Origin: Odiellus spinosus
Lineage: Eukaryota > Arthropoda > Arachnida > Opiliones > Phalangiidae
Assembly (NCBI GenBank): GCA_963920705.1
Contig: CAWUCO010000060.1
Location: forward strand, 310,001 to 374,000
Length of the DNA stretch: 64,000 nt
Reading direction: 5' to 3'
The notes under the pieces were generated by a model that worked only from the letters and a program-made list of their open reading frames with translations, made no database searches and was not told where the DNA came from. Made by a program: the position numbers and the translations under genes. Positions 43,901 to 57,200 of this stretch are shown one piece after another (position 1 is the stretch's first letter; the number at the start of each line of letters is the position of its first letter).

Positions 43901-44779
43901 AAATTTGTGGATATATACTTGGGAAATTTGTAAATCTATACTTGGGAAATTTGTAAATATATACTTGGGAAATTTGTAAATCTATACTTGGGAAATTTGT
44001 AAATCTATACTTGGGAAATTTGTAAATCTATACTTGGGAAATTTTTACATTTATACATGAGAAATTTGTAAATCTATACTTGGGAAATTTGTAAATCTAT
44101 ACTTGGGAAATTTGTAGATCTATACTTGTGAAATTTGTAAAACTATACTTTTGAAATTTGTGGATCTATACTTGGGAAATTTATGGATCTATACTTTGGA
44201 AATTTGTAAATCTATACTTGGGAAATTTGTGGATCTATACTTGGGAAATTTGTAAATCTATACTTGGGATATTTGTAAATCTATACTTGGGAAATTTGTA
44301 AATCTATACTTGGGAAATTTGTAAATCTATACTTGGGAAATTTGTAAATCTATACTTGGGAAATTTGTAAATCTATACTTGGGAAATTTGTAAATCAATA
44401 CTTGTGAAATTTGTAAAACTATACTTGTGAAATTTGTGGATCTATACTTGGGAAATTTGTGGATCTATACTTTGGAAATTTGTAAATCTATACTTGGGAA
44501 ATTTGTAAATCTATACTTGGGAAATTTGTAAATCTATACTTTGGAAATTTGTAAATCTATACTTGTGAAATTTGTAAATCTATACTTGGGAAATTTGTAA
44601 ATCTATACTTGGGAAATTTGTAAATATATACTTGGGAAATTTGTGGATCTATACTTGGGAAATTTGTAAATCTATACTTGGGAAATTTGTAAATCTATAC
44701 TTGGGAAATTTGTAAATCTATACTTGTGGATAAATACTTGGGAAATTTGTGGATAAATACTTGGGAAATTTGTGGATAA

Positions 44780-44849
44780 ATACTTGGGAAATTTGTTTAT
44801 AAATACTTGGGAAATTTCCCAAGTATTTATAAACAAATTTCCCAAGTAT
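44780..44849. repeat. 70-bp perfect palindrome, copy 4
   Basis: Fourth copy, 3,863 bp after copy 3 because the intervening unit lost 12 monomers net. The inverted insert is at 44818-44849 and the arms are perfect by eye. Confidence 0.95.
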
Positions 44850-45845
44850 GTGGATAAATACTTGGGAAATTTGTGGATCTATACTTGGGAAATTTGTGGA
44901 TCTATACTTGGGAAATTTGTGGATCTATACTTGGGAAATTTGTGGATCTATACTTTGGAAATTTTTGGATCTATACTTGGGAAATTTGTGGATCTATACT
45001 TGGGAAATTTGTGGATCTATACTTGGGAAATTTGTGGATCTATACTTGGGAAATTGGTAGAGCTATACTTGGGAAATTTGTAGAGCTATACTTGGGAAAT
45101 TTTTGGATCTATATTTGGGAAATTTGTAAATCTATACTTGGGAAATTTGTAAATCTATACTTGTGAAATTTGTAAATCTATACTTGGGAAATTTGTGGAT
45201 AAATACTTGGGAAATTTGTGGATAAATACTTGGGAAATTTGTTTATAAATACTTGGGAAATTTGTGGAAAAATACTTGGGAAATTTGTGGATAAATACTT
45301 GGGAAATTTGTGGATAAATACTTGGGAAATTTGTGGATAAATACTTGGGAAATTTGTGGATAAATACTTGGGAAATTTTTTATAAATATTTGGGAAATTT
45401 GTGGATAAATACTTGAGAAATTTGTGGATCTATACTTGGGAAATTTGTGGATCTATACTTGGGAAATTTGTGGATCTATACTTGGGAAATTTGTGGATCT
45501 ATACTTGGGAAATTTGTAAATCTATACTTGGGAAATTTATGGATCTATACTTTGGAAATTTGTAAATCTATACTTTGGAAATTTGTAAATCTATACTTGT
45601 GAAATTTGTAAATCTATACTTGGGAAATTTGTAAATCTATACTTGGGAAATTTGTAAATCTATACTTGGGAAATTTGTAAATCTATACTTGGGAAATTTG
45701 TGGATCTATACTTGGGAAATTTGTAAATCTATACTTGGGAAATTTGTAAATCTATACTTGGGAAATTTGTAAATCTATACTTGGGAAATTTGTGGATAAA
45801 TACTTGGGAAATTTGTGGATAAATACTTGGGAAATTTGTGGATAA

Positions 45846-45915
45846 ATACTTGGGAAATTTTTTTATAAATACTTGGGAAATTTCCCAAGTATTTATAAAC
45901 AAATTTCCCAAGTAT
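45846..45915. repeat. 70-bp palindrome, copy 5, one arm mismatch
   Basis: This copy lies only 1,066 bp after copy 4 (46 monomers plus 8). Its centre is between 45880 and 45881. The left arm reads AAATTTTTTTATA where the right arm still encodes AAATTTGTTTATA, so one G-to-T change has broken perfect symmetry in the left arm. Just outside the right arm, GGATAAACAC also differs from the other copies (GGATAAATAC). The 14-bp truncated monomer that accompanies copies 1-4 is missing here. Confidence 0.92.
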
Positions 45916-46870
45916 GTGGATAAACACTTGGGAAATTTGTGGATCTATACTTGGGAAATTTGTGGATCTATACTTGGGAAATTTGTGGATCTATACTTGG
46001 GAAATTTGTGGATCTATACTTTGGAAATTTTTGGATCTATACTTGGGAAATTTGTGGATCTATACTTGGGAAATTTGTGGATCTATACTTGGGAAATTTG
46101 TGGATCTATACTTGGGAAATTGGTAGAGCTATACTTGGGAAATTTGTAGAGCTATACTTGGGAAATTTTTAAATCTATATTTGGGAGATTTGTAAATCTA
46201 TACTTGGGAAATTTGTAAATCTATACTTGTGAAATTTGTAAATCTATACTTGGGAAATTTGTGGATAAATACTTGGGAAATTTGTAGATAAATACTTGGG
46301 AAATTTGTGGATAAATACTTGGGAAATTTGTGGATAAATACTTGGGAAATTTGTGGATAAATACTTGGGAAATTTTTTATAAATATTTGGGAAATTTGTG
46401 GATAAATACTTGAGAAATTTGTGGATCTATACTTGGGAAATTTGTGATCTATACTTGGGAAATTTGTGGATCTATTCTTGGGAAATTTGTGGATCTATAC
46501 TTGGGAAATTTGTAAATCTATACTTGGGAAATTTATGGATCTATACTTTGGAAATTTGTAAATCTATACTTGGGAAATTTGTGGATCTATACTTGGGAAA
46601 TTTGTAAATCTATACTTGGGAAATTTGTAAATCTATACTTGGGAAATTTGTAAATCTATGCTTGGGAAATTTGTGGATCTATACTTGGGAAATTTGTGGA
46701 TCTATACTTGGGAAATTTGTGGATCTATACTTGGGAAGTTTGTAAATCTATACTTGGGAAATTTGTAAATCTATACTTGGGAAATTTGTGGATAAATACT
46801 TGGGAAATTTGTGGATAAATACTTGGGAAATTTGTGGATAAATACTTGGGAAATTTGTGGATAAATACTT

Positions 46871-46925
46871 GGGAAATTTGTTTATAAATACTTGGGAAAT
46901 TTGTGGATAAATACTTGGGAAATTT
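46871..46925 (+). other. Uninserted counterpart of the palindrome site
   Basis: The order is the GTTTATAAATAC monomer, then GGGAAATTT, then directly GTGGATAAATAC. In the five palindrome copies, the same left and right flanks are separated by 32 bp of inverted sequence. The join here lies between 46902 and 46903. This site therefore looks like the state before the inverted insertion. Precise excision is possible but less simple. Confidence 0.85.
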
Positions 46926-47239
46926 GTGGATCTATACTTGGGAAATTTGTGGATCTATACTTGGGAAATTTGTGGATCTATACTTGGGAAATTTGTGGAT
47001 CTATACTTGAAAAATTTTTGGATCTATACTTGGGAAATTTGTGGATCTATACTTGGGAAATTTGTGGATCTATACTTGGGAAATTTGTGGATCTATACTT
47101 GGGAAATTGGTAGAGCTATACTTGGGAAATTTGTAGAGCTATACTTGGGAAATTTTTGGATCTATATTTGGGAAATTTGTAAATCTATACTTGGGAAATT
47201 TGTAAATCTATACTTGGGAAATTTGTAAATCTATACTTG

Positions 47240-49560
47240 GGAAATTTCTGGATAAATACTTGGGAAATTTGTGGATAAATACTTGGGAAATTTGTTTATA
47301 AATACTTGGGAAATTTGTGGAAAAATACTTGGGAAATTTGTGGATAAATACTTGGGAAATTTGTGGATAAATACTTGGTAAATTTGTGGATAAATACTTG
47401 GGAAATTTGTGGATAAATACTTGAGAAATTTGTGGATCTATACTTGGGAAATTTGTGGATCTATACTTGGGAAATTTGTGGATCTATACTTGGGAAATTT
47501 GTGGATCTATACTTGGGAAATTTGTAAATCTATACTTGGGAAATTTGTAAATCTATACTTGGGAAATTTGTAGATCTATACTTGTGAAATTTGTAAAACT
47601 ATACTTGGGAAATTTGTGGATCTATACTTTGGAAATTTGTAAATCTATACTTGGGAAATTTGTGGATCTATACTTGGGAAATTTGTAAATCTATACTTGG
47701 GAAATTTGTAAATCTATACTTGGGAAATTTGTAAATCTATACTTGGGAAATTTGTAAATCTATACTTGGGAAATTTGTAAATCTATACTTGGGAAATTTG
47801 TAAATCTATACTTGTGAAATTTGTAAATCTATACTTGGGAAATTTGTGGATAAATACTTGGGAAATTTGTGGATAAATACTTGGGAAATTTGTTTATAAA
47901 TACTTGGGAAATTTGTGGAAAAATACTTGGGAAATTTGTGGATAAATACTTGGGAAATTTGTGGATAAATACTTGGGAAATTTTTTATAAATATTTGGGA
48001 AATTTGTGGATAAATACTTGAGAAATTTTTGGATCTATACTTGGGAAATTTGTGGATCTATACTTGGGAAATTTGTAAATCTATACTTGGGAAATTTGTA
48101 GATCTATACTTGTGAAATTTGTAAAACTATATTTGGGAAATTTGTGGATCTATACTTGGGAAATTTATGGATCTATACTTTGGAAATTTGTAAATCTATA
48201 CTTGGGAAATTTGTGGATCTATACTTGGGAAATTTGTAAATCTATACTTGGGAAATTTGTAAATCTATACTTGGGAAATTTGTAAATCTATACTTGGGAA
48301 ATTTGTAAATCTATACTTGGGAAATTTGTAAATCTATACTTGGGAAATTTGTAAATCTATACTTGGGAAATTTGTGGATCTATACTTGGGAAATTTGTGG
48401 ATCTATACTTTGGAAATTAATGGATCTATACTTGGGAAATTTGTGGATCTATACTTGGGAAATTTGTGGATCTATACTTGGGAAATTTGTGGATCTATAC
48501 TTGGGAAATTTGTGGATCTATACTTGGGAAATTTGTAAATCTATACTTGGGAAATTTGTAAATCTATACTTGGGAAATTTGTAAATCTATACTTGGGAAA
48601 TTTGTAAATCTATACTTGGGAAATTTGTAAATCTATACTTGGGAAATTTGTAAATCTATACTTGGGAAATTTTTAAATTTATACTTGAGAAATTTGTAAA
48701 TCTATACTTGGGAAATTTGTAAATCTATACTTGGGAAATTTGTAAATCTATACTTGGGAAATTTGTGGATCTATACTTGGGAAATTTGTGGATCTATACT
48801 TGGAAAATTTTTGGATCTATACTTGGGAAATTTGTGGATCTATACTTGGGAAATTAATGGATCTATACTCGGGAAATTTGTGGATCTATACTTGGGAAAT
48901 TTGTAAATCTATACTTGGGAAATTTGTAAATCTATACTTGGGAAATTTGTAATTCTATACTTGGGAAATTTTTAAATTTATACTTGGGAAATTTGTAAAT
49001 CTATTCTTGGGAAATTTGTAAATCTATACTTGGGAAATTTGTGGATCTATACTTGGAAAATTTGTGGATCTATACTTGGAAAATTTTTGGATCTATACTT
49101 GGGAAATTTGTGGATCTATACTTGGGAAATTAATGGATCTATACTCGGGAAATTTGTGGATCTATACTTGGGAAATTTGTGGATCTATACTTGGGAAATT
49201 TGTAAATCTATACTTGGGAAATTTGTAAATCTATACTTGGGAAATTTGTAATTCTATACTTGGGAAATTTTTAAATTTATACTTGGGAAATTTTTAAATT
49301 TATACTTGAGAAATTTGTATATCTATACTTGGGAAATTTGTAAATCTATACTTGGGAAATTTGTAGATCTATACTTGTGAAATTTGTGGATCTATACTTG
49401 GAAAATTTTTGGATCTATACTTGGGAAATTTGTGGATCTATACTTGGGAAATTTGTGGATCTATACTTGGGAAATTTGTGGATCTATACTTGGGAAATTG
49501 GTAGAGCTATACTTGGGAAATTTGTAGAGCTATACTTGGGAAATTTTTGGATCTATATTT
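47240..49560 (+). repeat. Diverged 1.08-kb-type unit and 276-bp duplication
   Basis: About 47240-48330 is a diverged relative of the 1,080-bp unit (it starts with the AAATTTCTGGATAAATAC variant and carries the 22-bp monomer at 47975). About 48,750-49,300 contains a 276-bp (12-monomer) duplication tagged by the CpG-bearing CTATACTCGGG at 48868 and 49144. A short TTTTTAAATTTATAC variant appears here and becomes common downstream. Confidence 0.82.
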
Positions 49561-51720
49561 GGGAAATTTGTAAATCTATACTTGGGAAATTTGTAAATCT
49601 ATACTTGTGAAATTTGTAAATCTATACTTGGGAAATTTCTGGATAAATACTTGGGAAATTTGTGGATAAATACTTGGGAAATTTGTTTATAAATACTTGG
49701 GAAATTTGTGGAAAAATACTTGGGAAATTTGTGGATAAATACTTGGGAAATTTGTGGATAAATACTTGGTAAATTTGTGGATAAATACTTGGGAAATTTG
49801 TGGATAAATACTTGAGAAATTTGTGGATCTATACTTGGGAAATTTGTGGATCTATACTTGGGAAATTTGTGGATCTATACTTGGGAAATTTGTGGATCTA
49901 TACTTGGGAAATTTGTAAATCTATACTTGGGAAATTTGTAAATCTATACTTGGGAAATTTGTAGATCTATACTTGTGAAATTTGTAAAACTATACTTGGG
50001 AAATTTGTGGATCTATACTTTGGAAATTTGTAAATCTATACTTGGGAAATTTGTGGATCTATACTTGGGAAATTTGTAAATCTATACTTGGGAAATTTGT
50101 AAATCTATACTTGGGAAATTTGTAAATCTATACTTGGGAAATTTGTAAATCTATACTTGGGAAATTTGTAAATCTATACTTGGGAAATTTGTAAATCTAT
50201 ACTTGTGAAATTTGTAAATCTATACTTGGGAAATTTGTGGATAAATACTTGGGAAATTTGTGGATAAATACTTGGGAAATTTGTTTATAAATACTTGGGA
50301 AATTTGTGGAAAAATACTTGGGAAATTTGTGGATAAATACTTGGGAAATTTGTGGATAAATACTTGGGAAATTTTTTATAAATATTTGGGAAATTTGTGG
50401 ATAAATACTTGAGAAATTTGTGGATCTATACTTGGGAAATTTGTGGATCTATACTTGGGAAATTTGTAAATCTATACTTGGGAAATTTGTAAATCTATAC
50501 TTGGGAAATTTGTAGATCTATACTTGTGAAATTTGTAAAACTATACTTGGGAAATTTGTGGATCTATACTTGGGAAATTTATGGATCTATACTTTGGAAA
50601 TTTGTAAATCTATACTTGGGAAATTTGTGGATCTATACTTGGGAAATTTGTAAATCTATACTTGGGAAATTTGTAAATCTATACTTGTGAAATTTGTAAA
50701 TCTATACTTGGGAAATTTCTGGATAAATACTTGGGAAATTTGTGGATAAATACTTGGGAAATTTGTTTATAAATACTTGGGAAATTTGTGGAAAAATACT
50801 TGGGAAATTTGTGGATAAATACTTGGGAAATTTGTGGATAAATACTTGGTAAATTTGTGGATAAATACTTGGGAAATTTGTGGATAAATACTTGAGAAAT
50901 TTGTGGATCTATACTTGGGAAATTTGTGGATCTATACTTGGGAAATTTGTGGATCTATACTTGGGAAATTTGTGGATCTATACTTGGGAAATTTGTAAAT
51001 CTATACTTGGGAAATTTGTAAATCTATACTTGGGAAATTTGTAGATCTATACTTGTGAAATTTGTAAAACTATACTTGGGAAATTTGTGGATCTATACTT
51101 TGGAAATTTGTAAATCTATACTTGGGAAATTTGTGGATCTATACTTGGGAAATTTGTAAATCTATACTTGGGAAATTTGTAAATCTATACTTGGGAAATT
51201 TGTAAATCTATACTTGGGAAATTTGTAAATCTATACTTGGGAAATTTGTAAATCTATACTTGGGAAATTTGTAAATCTATACTTGTGAAATTTGTAAATC
51301 TATACTTGGGAAATTTGTGGATAAATACTTGGGAAATTTGTGGATAAATACTTGGGAAATTTGTTTATAAATACTTGGGAAATTTGTGGAAAAATACTTG
51401 GGAAATTTGTGGATAAATACTTGGGAAATTTGTGGATAAATACTTGGGAAATTTTTTATAAATATTTGGGAAATTTGTGGATAAATACTTGAGAAATTTG
51501 TGGATCTATACTTGGGAAATTTGTGGATCTATACTTGGGAAATTTGTAAATCTATACTTGGGAAATTTGTAAATCTATACTTGGGAAATTTGTAGATCTA
51601 TACTTGTGAAATTTGTAAAACTATACTTGGGAAATTTGTGGATCTATACTTGGGAAATTTATGGATCTATACTTTGGAAATTTGTAAATCTATACTTGGG
51701 AAATTTGTGGATCTATACTT
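49561..51720 (+). repeat. 1,080-bp tandem duplication, two near-identical copies
   Basis: Copy 1 is about 49561-50640 and copy 2 about 50641-51720. Every marker I checked recurs at +1,080 (47 monomers minus 1 bp): AAATTTCTGG (49631, 50711), CTTGGTAAATTTG, the cassette tags, the 22-bp monomer (50366, 51446) and the TATGGATC variant. I saw no difference between copies, so this is one of the youngest duplications in the window. The match ends near 51,768, where CTTGGGAAA replaces CTTGTGAAA. Confidence 0.9.
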
Positions 51721-52639
51721 GGGAAATTTGTAAATCTATACTTGGGAAATTTGTAAATCTATACTTGGGAAATTTGTAAATCTATACTTGGGAAATTTGT
51801 AAATCTATACTTGGGAAATTTGTAAATCTATACTTGGGAAATTTGTAAATCTATACTTGGGAAATTTGTGGATCTATACTTGGGAAATTTGTGGATCTAT
51901 ACTTTGGAAATTAATGGATCTATACTTGGGAAATTTGTGGATCTATACTTGGGAAATTTGTGGATCTATACTTGGGAAATTTGTGGATCTATACTTGGGA
52001 AATTTGTAAATCTATACTTGGGAAATTTGTAAATCTATACTTGGGAAATTTGTAAATCTATACTTGGGAAATTTGTAAATCTATACTTGGGAAATTTGTA
52101 AATCTATACTTGGGAAATTTGTAAATCTATACTTGGGAAATTTTTAAATTTATACTTGAGAAATTTGTAAATCTATACTTGGGAAATTTGTAAATCTATA
52201 CTTGGGAAATTTGTAAATCTATACTTGGGAAATTTGTGGATCTATACTTGGGAAATTAATGGATCTATACTTGGGAAATTTGTGGATCTATACTTGGGAA
52301 ATTTGTGGATCTATACTTGGGAAATTTGTAAATCTATACTTGGGAAATTTGTAAATCTATACTTGGGAAATTTGTAATTCTATACTTGGGAAATTTTTAA
52401 ATTTATACTTGGGAAATTTGTAAATCTATTCTTGGGAAATTTGTAAATCTATACTTGGGAAATTTTTAAATTTATACTTGAGAAATTTGTATATCTATAC
52501 TTGGGAAATTTGTAAATCTATACTTGGGAAATTTGTAGATCTATACTTGTGAAATTTGTAAAACTATACTTGGGAAATTTGTGGATCTATACTTGGGAAA
52601 TTTATGGATCTATACTTTGGAAATTTGTAAATCTATACT
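51721..52639 (+). repeat. Plain satellite with TTTTTAAATTTATAC variants
   Basis: Mostly TAAATC monomers, with blocks of TGGATC and GGGAAATTAATGG monomers and repeated TTTTTAAATTTATAC variants. Much of 52.1-53.2 kb is repeated about 3.47-3.50 kb downstream (55.6-56.7 kb; 151-152 monomers). Confidence 0.82.
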
Positions 52640-54290
52640 TGGGAAATTTGTGGATCTATACTTGGGAAATTTGTAAATCTATATTTGGGAAATTTGTAAA
52701 TCTATACTTGGGAAATTTGTAAAAATATACTTGGGAAATTTGTAAATCTATACTTGGCAAATTTGTAAATCTATACTTGGGAAATTTGTAAATCAATACT
52801 TGTGAAATTTGTAAAACTATACTTGTGAAATTTGTGGATCTATACTTGGGAAATTTGTGGATCTATACTTTGGAAATTTGTAAATCTATACTTGGGAAAT
52901 TTGTAAATCTATACTTGGGAAATATGTAAATCTATACTTGGGAAATTTGTAAATCTATACTTGGGAAATTTGTGGATCTATACTTGGGAAATTTGTGGAT
53001 CTATACTTGGGAAATTTGTGGATCTATACTTGGGAAATTAATGGATCTATATTTGGGAAATTTGTGGATCTATACTTGGGAAATTTGTGGATATATACTT
53101 GGGAAATTTGTAAATCTATACTTGGGAAATTTGTAAATCTATACTTGGGAAATTTGTAAATCTATACTTGGGAAATTTGTAAATCTATACTTGGGAAATT
53201 TGTAAATCTATACTTGGGAAATTTTTACATTTATACATGAGAAATTTGTAAATCTATACTTGGGAAATTTGTAAATCTATACTTGGGAAATTTGTAGATC
53301 TATACTTGTGAAATTTGTAAAACTATACTTGGGAAATTTGTGGATCTATACTTGGGAAATTTGTGGATCTATACTTGGGAAATTAATGGATCTATATTTG
53401 GGAAATTTGTGGATCTATACTTGGGAAATTTGTGGATATATACTTGGGAAATTTGTAAATCTATACTTGGGAAATTTGTGGATCTATACTTGGGAAATTT
53501 GTAAATCTATATTTGGGAAATTTGTAAATCTATACTTGGGAAATTTGTAAAAATATACTTGGGAAATTTGTAAATCTATACTTGGCAAATTTGTAAATCT
53601 ATACTTGGGAAATTTGTAAATCAATACTTGTGAAATTTGTAAAACTATACTTGTGAAATTTGTGGATCTATACTTGGGAAATTTGTGGATCTATACTTTG
53701 GAAATTTGTAAATCTATACTTGGGAAATTTGTAAATCTATACTTGGGAAATATGTAAATCTATACTTGGGAAATTTGTAAATCTATACTTGGGAAATTTG
53801 TGGATCTATACTTGGGAAATTTGTGGATCTATACTTGGGAAATTTGTGGATCTATACTTGGGAAATTAATGGATCTATATTTGGGAAATTTGTGGATCTA
53901 TACTTGGGAAATTTGTGGATATATACTTGGGAAATTTGTAAATCTATACTTGGGAAATTTGTAAATCTATACTTGGGAAATTTGTAAATCTATACTTGGG
54001 AAATTTGTAAATCTATACTTGGGAAATTTGTAAATCTATACTTGGGAAATTTTTACATTTATACATGAGAAATTTGTAAATCTATACTTGGGAAATTTGT
54101 AAATCTATACTTGGGAAATTTGTAGATCTATACTTGTGAAATTTGTAAAACTATACTTGGGAAATTTGTGGATCTATACTTGGGAAATTTGTGGATCTAT
54201 ACTTGGGAAATTAATGGATCTATATTTGGGAAATTTGTGGATCTATACTTGGGAAATTTGTGGATATATACTTGGGAAATTTGTAAATCT
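52640..54290 (+). repeat. 828-bp tandem duplication, two copies
   Basis: Copy 1 is about 52640-53467 and copy 2 about 53468-54290. Exact +828 (36 monomers) markers are ATATTTGGG (52681, 53509) and the CTTGGCAAATTTG variant (about 52753, 53581). The CTTGGCAAA variant appears again near 56,249, within the 3.5-kb related block. Confidence 0.88.
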
Positions 54291-57200
54291 ATACTTGGGA
54301 AATTTGTAAATCTATACTTGGGATATTTGTAAATCTATACTTGGGAAATTTGTAAATCTATACTTGGGAAATTTGTAAATCTATACTTGGGAAATTTGTA
54401 AATCTATACTTGGGAAATTTGTAAATCTATACTTGGGAAATTTGTAAATCTATACTTGGGAAATTTGTAAATCAATACTTGTGAAATTTGTAAAACTATA
54501 CTTGTGAAATTTGTGGATCTATACTTGGGAAATTTGTGGATCTATACTTTGGAAATTTGTAAATCTATACTTGGGAAATTTGTAAATCTATACTTGGGAA
54601 ATTTGTAAATCTATACTTTGGAAATTTGTAAATCTATACTTGTGAAATTTGTAAATCTATACTTGGGAAATTTGTAAATCTATACTTGGGAAATTTTTAA
54701 ATTTATACTTGAGAAATTTGTAAATCTATACTTGGGAAATTTGTAAATCTATACTTGGGAAATTTGTAAATCTATACTTGGGAAATTTGTAAAAATATAC
54801 TTGGGAAATTTGTAAATCTATACTTGGGAAATTTGTAAATCTATACTTGGGAAATTTGTAAATCAATACTTGTGAAATTTGTAAAACTATACTTGTGAAA
54901 TTTGTGGATCTATACTTGGGAAATTTGTGGATCTATACTTTGGAAATTTGTAAATCTATACTTGGGAAATTTGTAAATCTATACTTGGGAAATATGTAAA
55001 TCTATACTTGGGAAATTTGTAAATCTATACTTGGGAAATTTGTGGATCTATACTTGGGAAATTTGTGGATCTATACTTGGGAAATTTGTGGATCTATACT
55101 TGGGAAATTAATGGATCTATATTTTTGAAATTTGTGGATCTATACTTGGGAAATTTGTGGATATATACTTGGGAAATTTGTAAATCTATACTTGGGAAAT
55201 TTGTAAATCTATACTTGGGAAATTTGTAAATCTATACTTGGGAAATTTGTAAATCTATACTTGGGAAATTTTTACATTTATACATGAGAAATTTGTAAAT
55301 CTATACTTGGGAAATTTGTAAATCTATACTTGGGAAATTTGTAGATCTATACTTGTGAAATTTGTAAAACTATACTTGGGAAATTTGTGGATCTATACTT
55401 GGGAAATTTATGGATCTATACTTGGGAAATTTGTGGATCTATACTTGGGAAATTTGTAAATCTATACTTGGGAAATTTGTAAATCTATACTTGGGAAATT
55501 TGTAAATCTATACTTGGGAAATTTGTAAATCTATACTTGGGAAATTTGTAAATCTATACTTGGGAAATTTGTAAATCTATACTTGGGAAATTTGTAAATC
55601 TATACTTGGGAAATTTTTAAATTTATACTTGAGAAATTTGTAAATCTATACTTGGGAAATTTGTAAATCTATACTTGGGAAATTTGTAAATCTATACTTG
55701 GGAAATTTGTGGATCTATACTTGGGAAATTTGTGGATCTATACTTGGGAAATTAATGGATCTATACTTGGGAAATTTGTGGATCTATACTTGGGAAATTT
55801 GTGGATCTATACTTGGGAAATTTGTAAATCTATACTTGGGAAATTTGTAAATCTATACTTGGGAAATTTGTAATTCTATACTTGGGAAATTTTTAAATTT
55901 ATACTTGGGAAATTTGTAAATCTATTCTTGGGAAATTTGTAAATCTATACTTGGGAAATTTTTAAATTTATACTTGAGAAATTTGTATATCTATACTTGG
56001 GAAATTTGTAAATCTATACTTGGGAAATTTGTAGATCTATACTTGTGAAATTTGTAAAACTATACTTGGGAAATTTGTGGATCTATACTTGGGAAATTTA
56101 TGGATCTATACTTTGGAAATTTGTAAATCTATACTTGGGAAATTTGTGGATCTATACTTGGGAAATTTGTAAATCTATATTTGGGAAATTTGTAAATCTA
56201 TACTTGGGAAATTTGTAAAAATATACTTGGGAAATTTGTAAATCTATACTTGGCAAATTTGTAAATCTATACTTGGGAAATTTGTAAATCAATACTTGTG
56301 AAATTTGTAAAACTATACTTGTGAAATTTGTGGATCTATACTTGGGAAATTTGTGGATCTATACTTTGGAAATTTGTAAATCTATACTTGGGAAATTTGT
56401 AAATCTATACTTGGGAAATATGTAAATCTATACTTGGGAAATTTGTAAATCTATACTTGGGAAATTTGTGGATCTATACTTGGGAAATTTGTGGATCTAT
56501 ACTTGGGAAATTTGTGGATCTATACTTGGGAAATTAATGGATCTATATTTGGGAAATTTGTGGATCTATACTTGCTAAATTTGTGGATATATACTTGGGA
56601 AATTTGTAAATCTATACTTGGGAAATTTGTAAATCTATACTTGGGAAATTTGTAAATCTATACTTGGGAAATTTGTAAATCTATACTTGGGAAATTTGTA
56701 AATCTATACTTGGGAAATTTTTACATTTATACATGAGAAATTTGTAAATCTATACTTGGGAAATTTGTAAATCTATACTTGGGAAATTTGTAGATCTATA
56801 CTTGTGAAATTTGTAAAACTATACTTGGGAAATTTGTGGATCTATACTTGGGAAATTTATGGATCTATACTTTGGAAATTTGTAAATCTATACTTGGGAA
56901 ATTTGTGGATCTATACTTGGGAAATTTGTAAATCTATACTTGGGATATTTGTAAATCTATACTTGGGAAATTTGTAAATCTATACTTGGGAAATTTGTAA
57001 ATCTATACTTGGGAAATTTGTAAATCTATACTTGGGAAATTTGTAAATCTATACTTGGGAAATTTGTAAATCTATACTTGGGAAATTTGTAAATCAATAC
57101 TTGTGAAATTTGTAAAACTATACTTGTGAAATTTGTGGATCTATACTTGGGAAATTTGTGGATCTATACTTTGGAAATTTGTAAATCTATACTTGGGAAA

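Larger units (their letters stand above)
29970..44771 (+). repeat. 4,139-bp higher-order repeat, three to four copies
   Basis: From about 29970 the sequence repeats at +4,139 bp (180 monomers minus 1 bp). Examples are CTTTTGAAATTTG (30971, 35110, 39249), the cassette tags (31352, 35491, 39630) and the palindromes centred at 32673, 36812 and 40951. The -1 is one 22-bp monomer, AAATTTTTTATAAATATTT (33229, 37368, 41507). The +9 of the palindrome insert is cancelled by a 14-bp monomer just upstream. The copy from 40909 to 44771 is 3,863 bp, exactly 12 monomers shorter, with rearranged blocks near 42.2 and 43.6 kb. The first full copies look almost identical by eye; one difference I saw is AAATCCATAC near 30461. 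Confidence 0.88.
44772..47239 (+). repeat. Mosaic of palindrome-bearing and palindrome-free units
   Basis: Three related segments follow one another. The first two carry palindromes 4 and 5, and the third (about 46780-47239) is the same arrangement of monomers without the inverted insert. All three share the run of TGGATC monomers followed by AAATTGGTAGAGC and a second TAGAGC monomer (about 45051, 46117, 47105). A one-base loss, TTTGTGATCT near 46441, gives another 22-bp monomer. No sequence other than satellite is present. Confidence 0.85.

Noticed and set aside
45729-45911. Reverse-strand open frame of 60 codons
   Set aside because: It exists only because GTGGATAAATAC monomers lack the reverse TAG stop and because the palindrome inverts one segment. 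No gene-like features.
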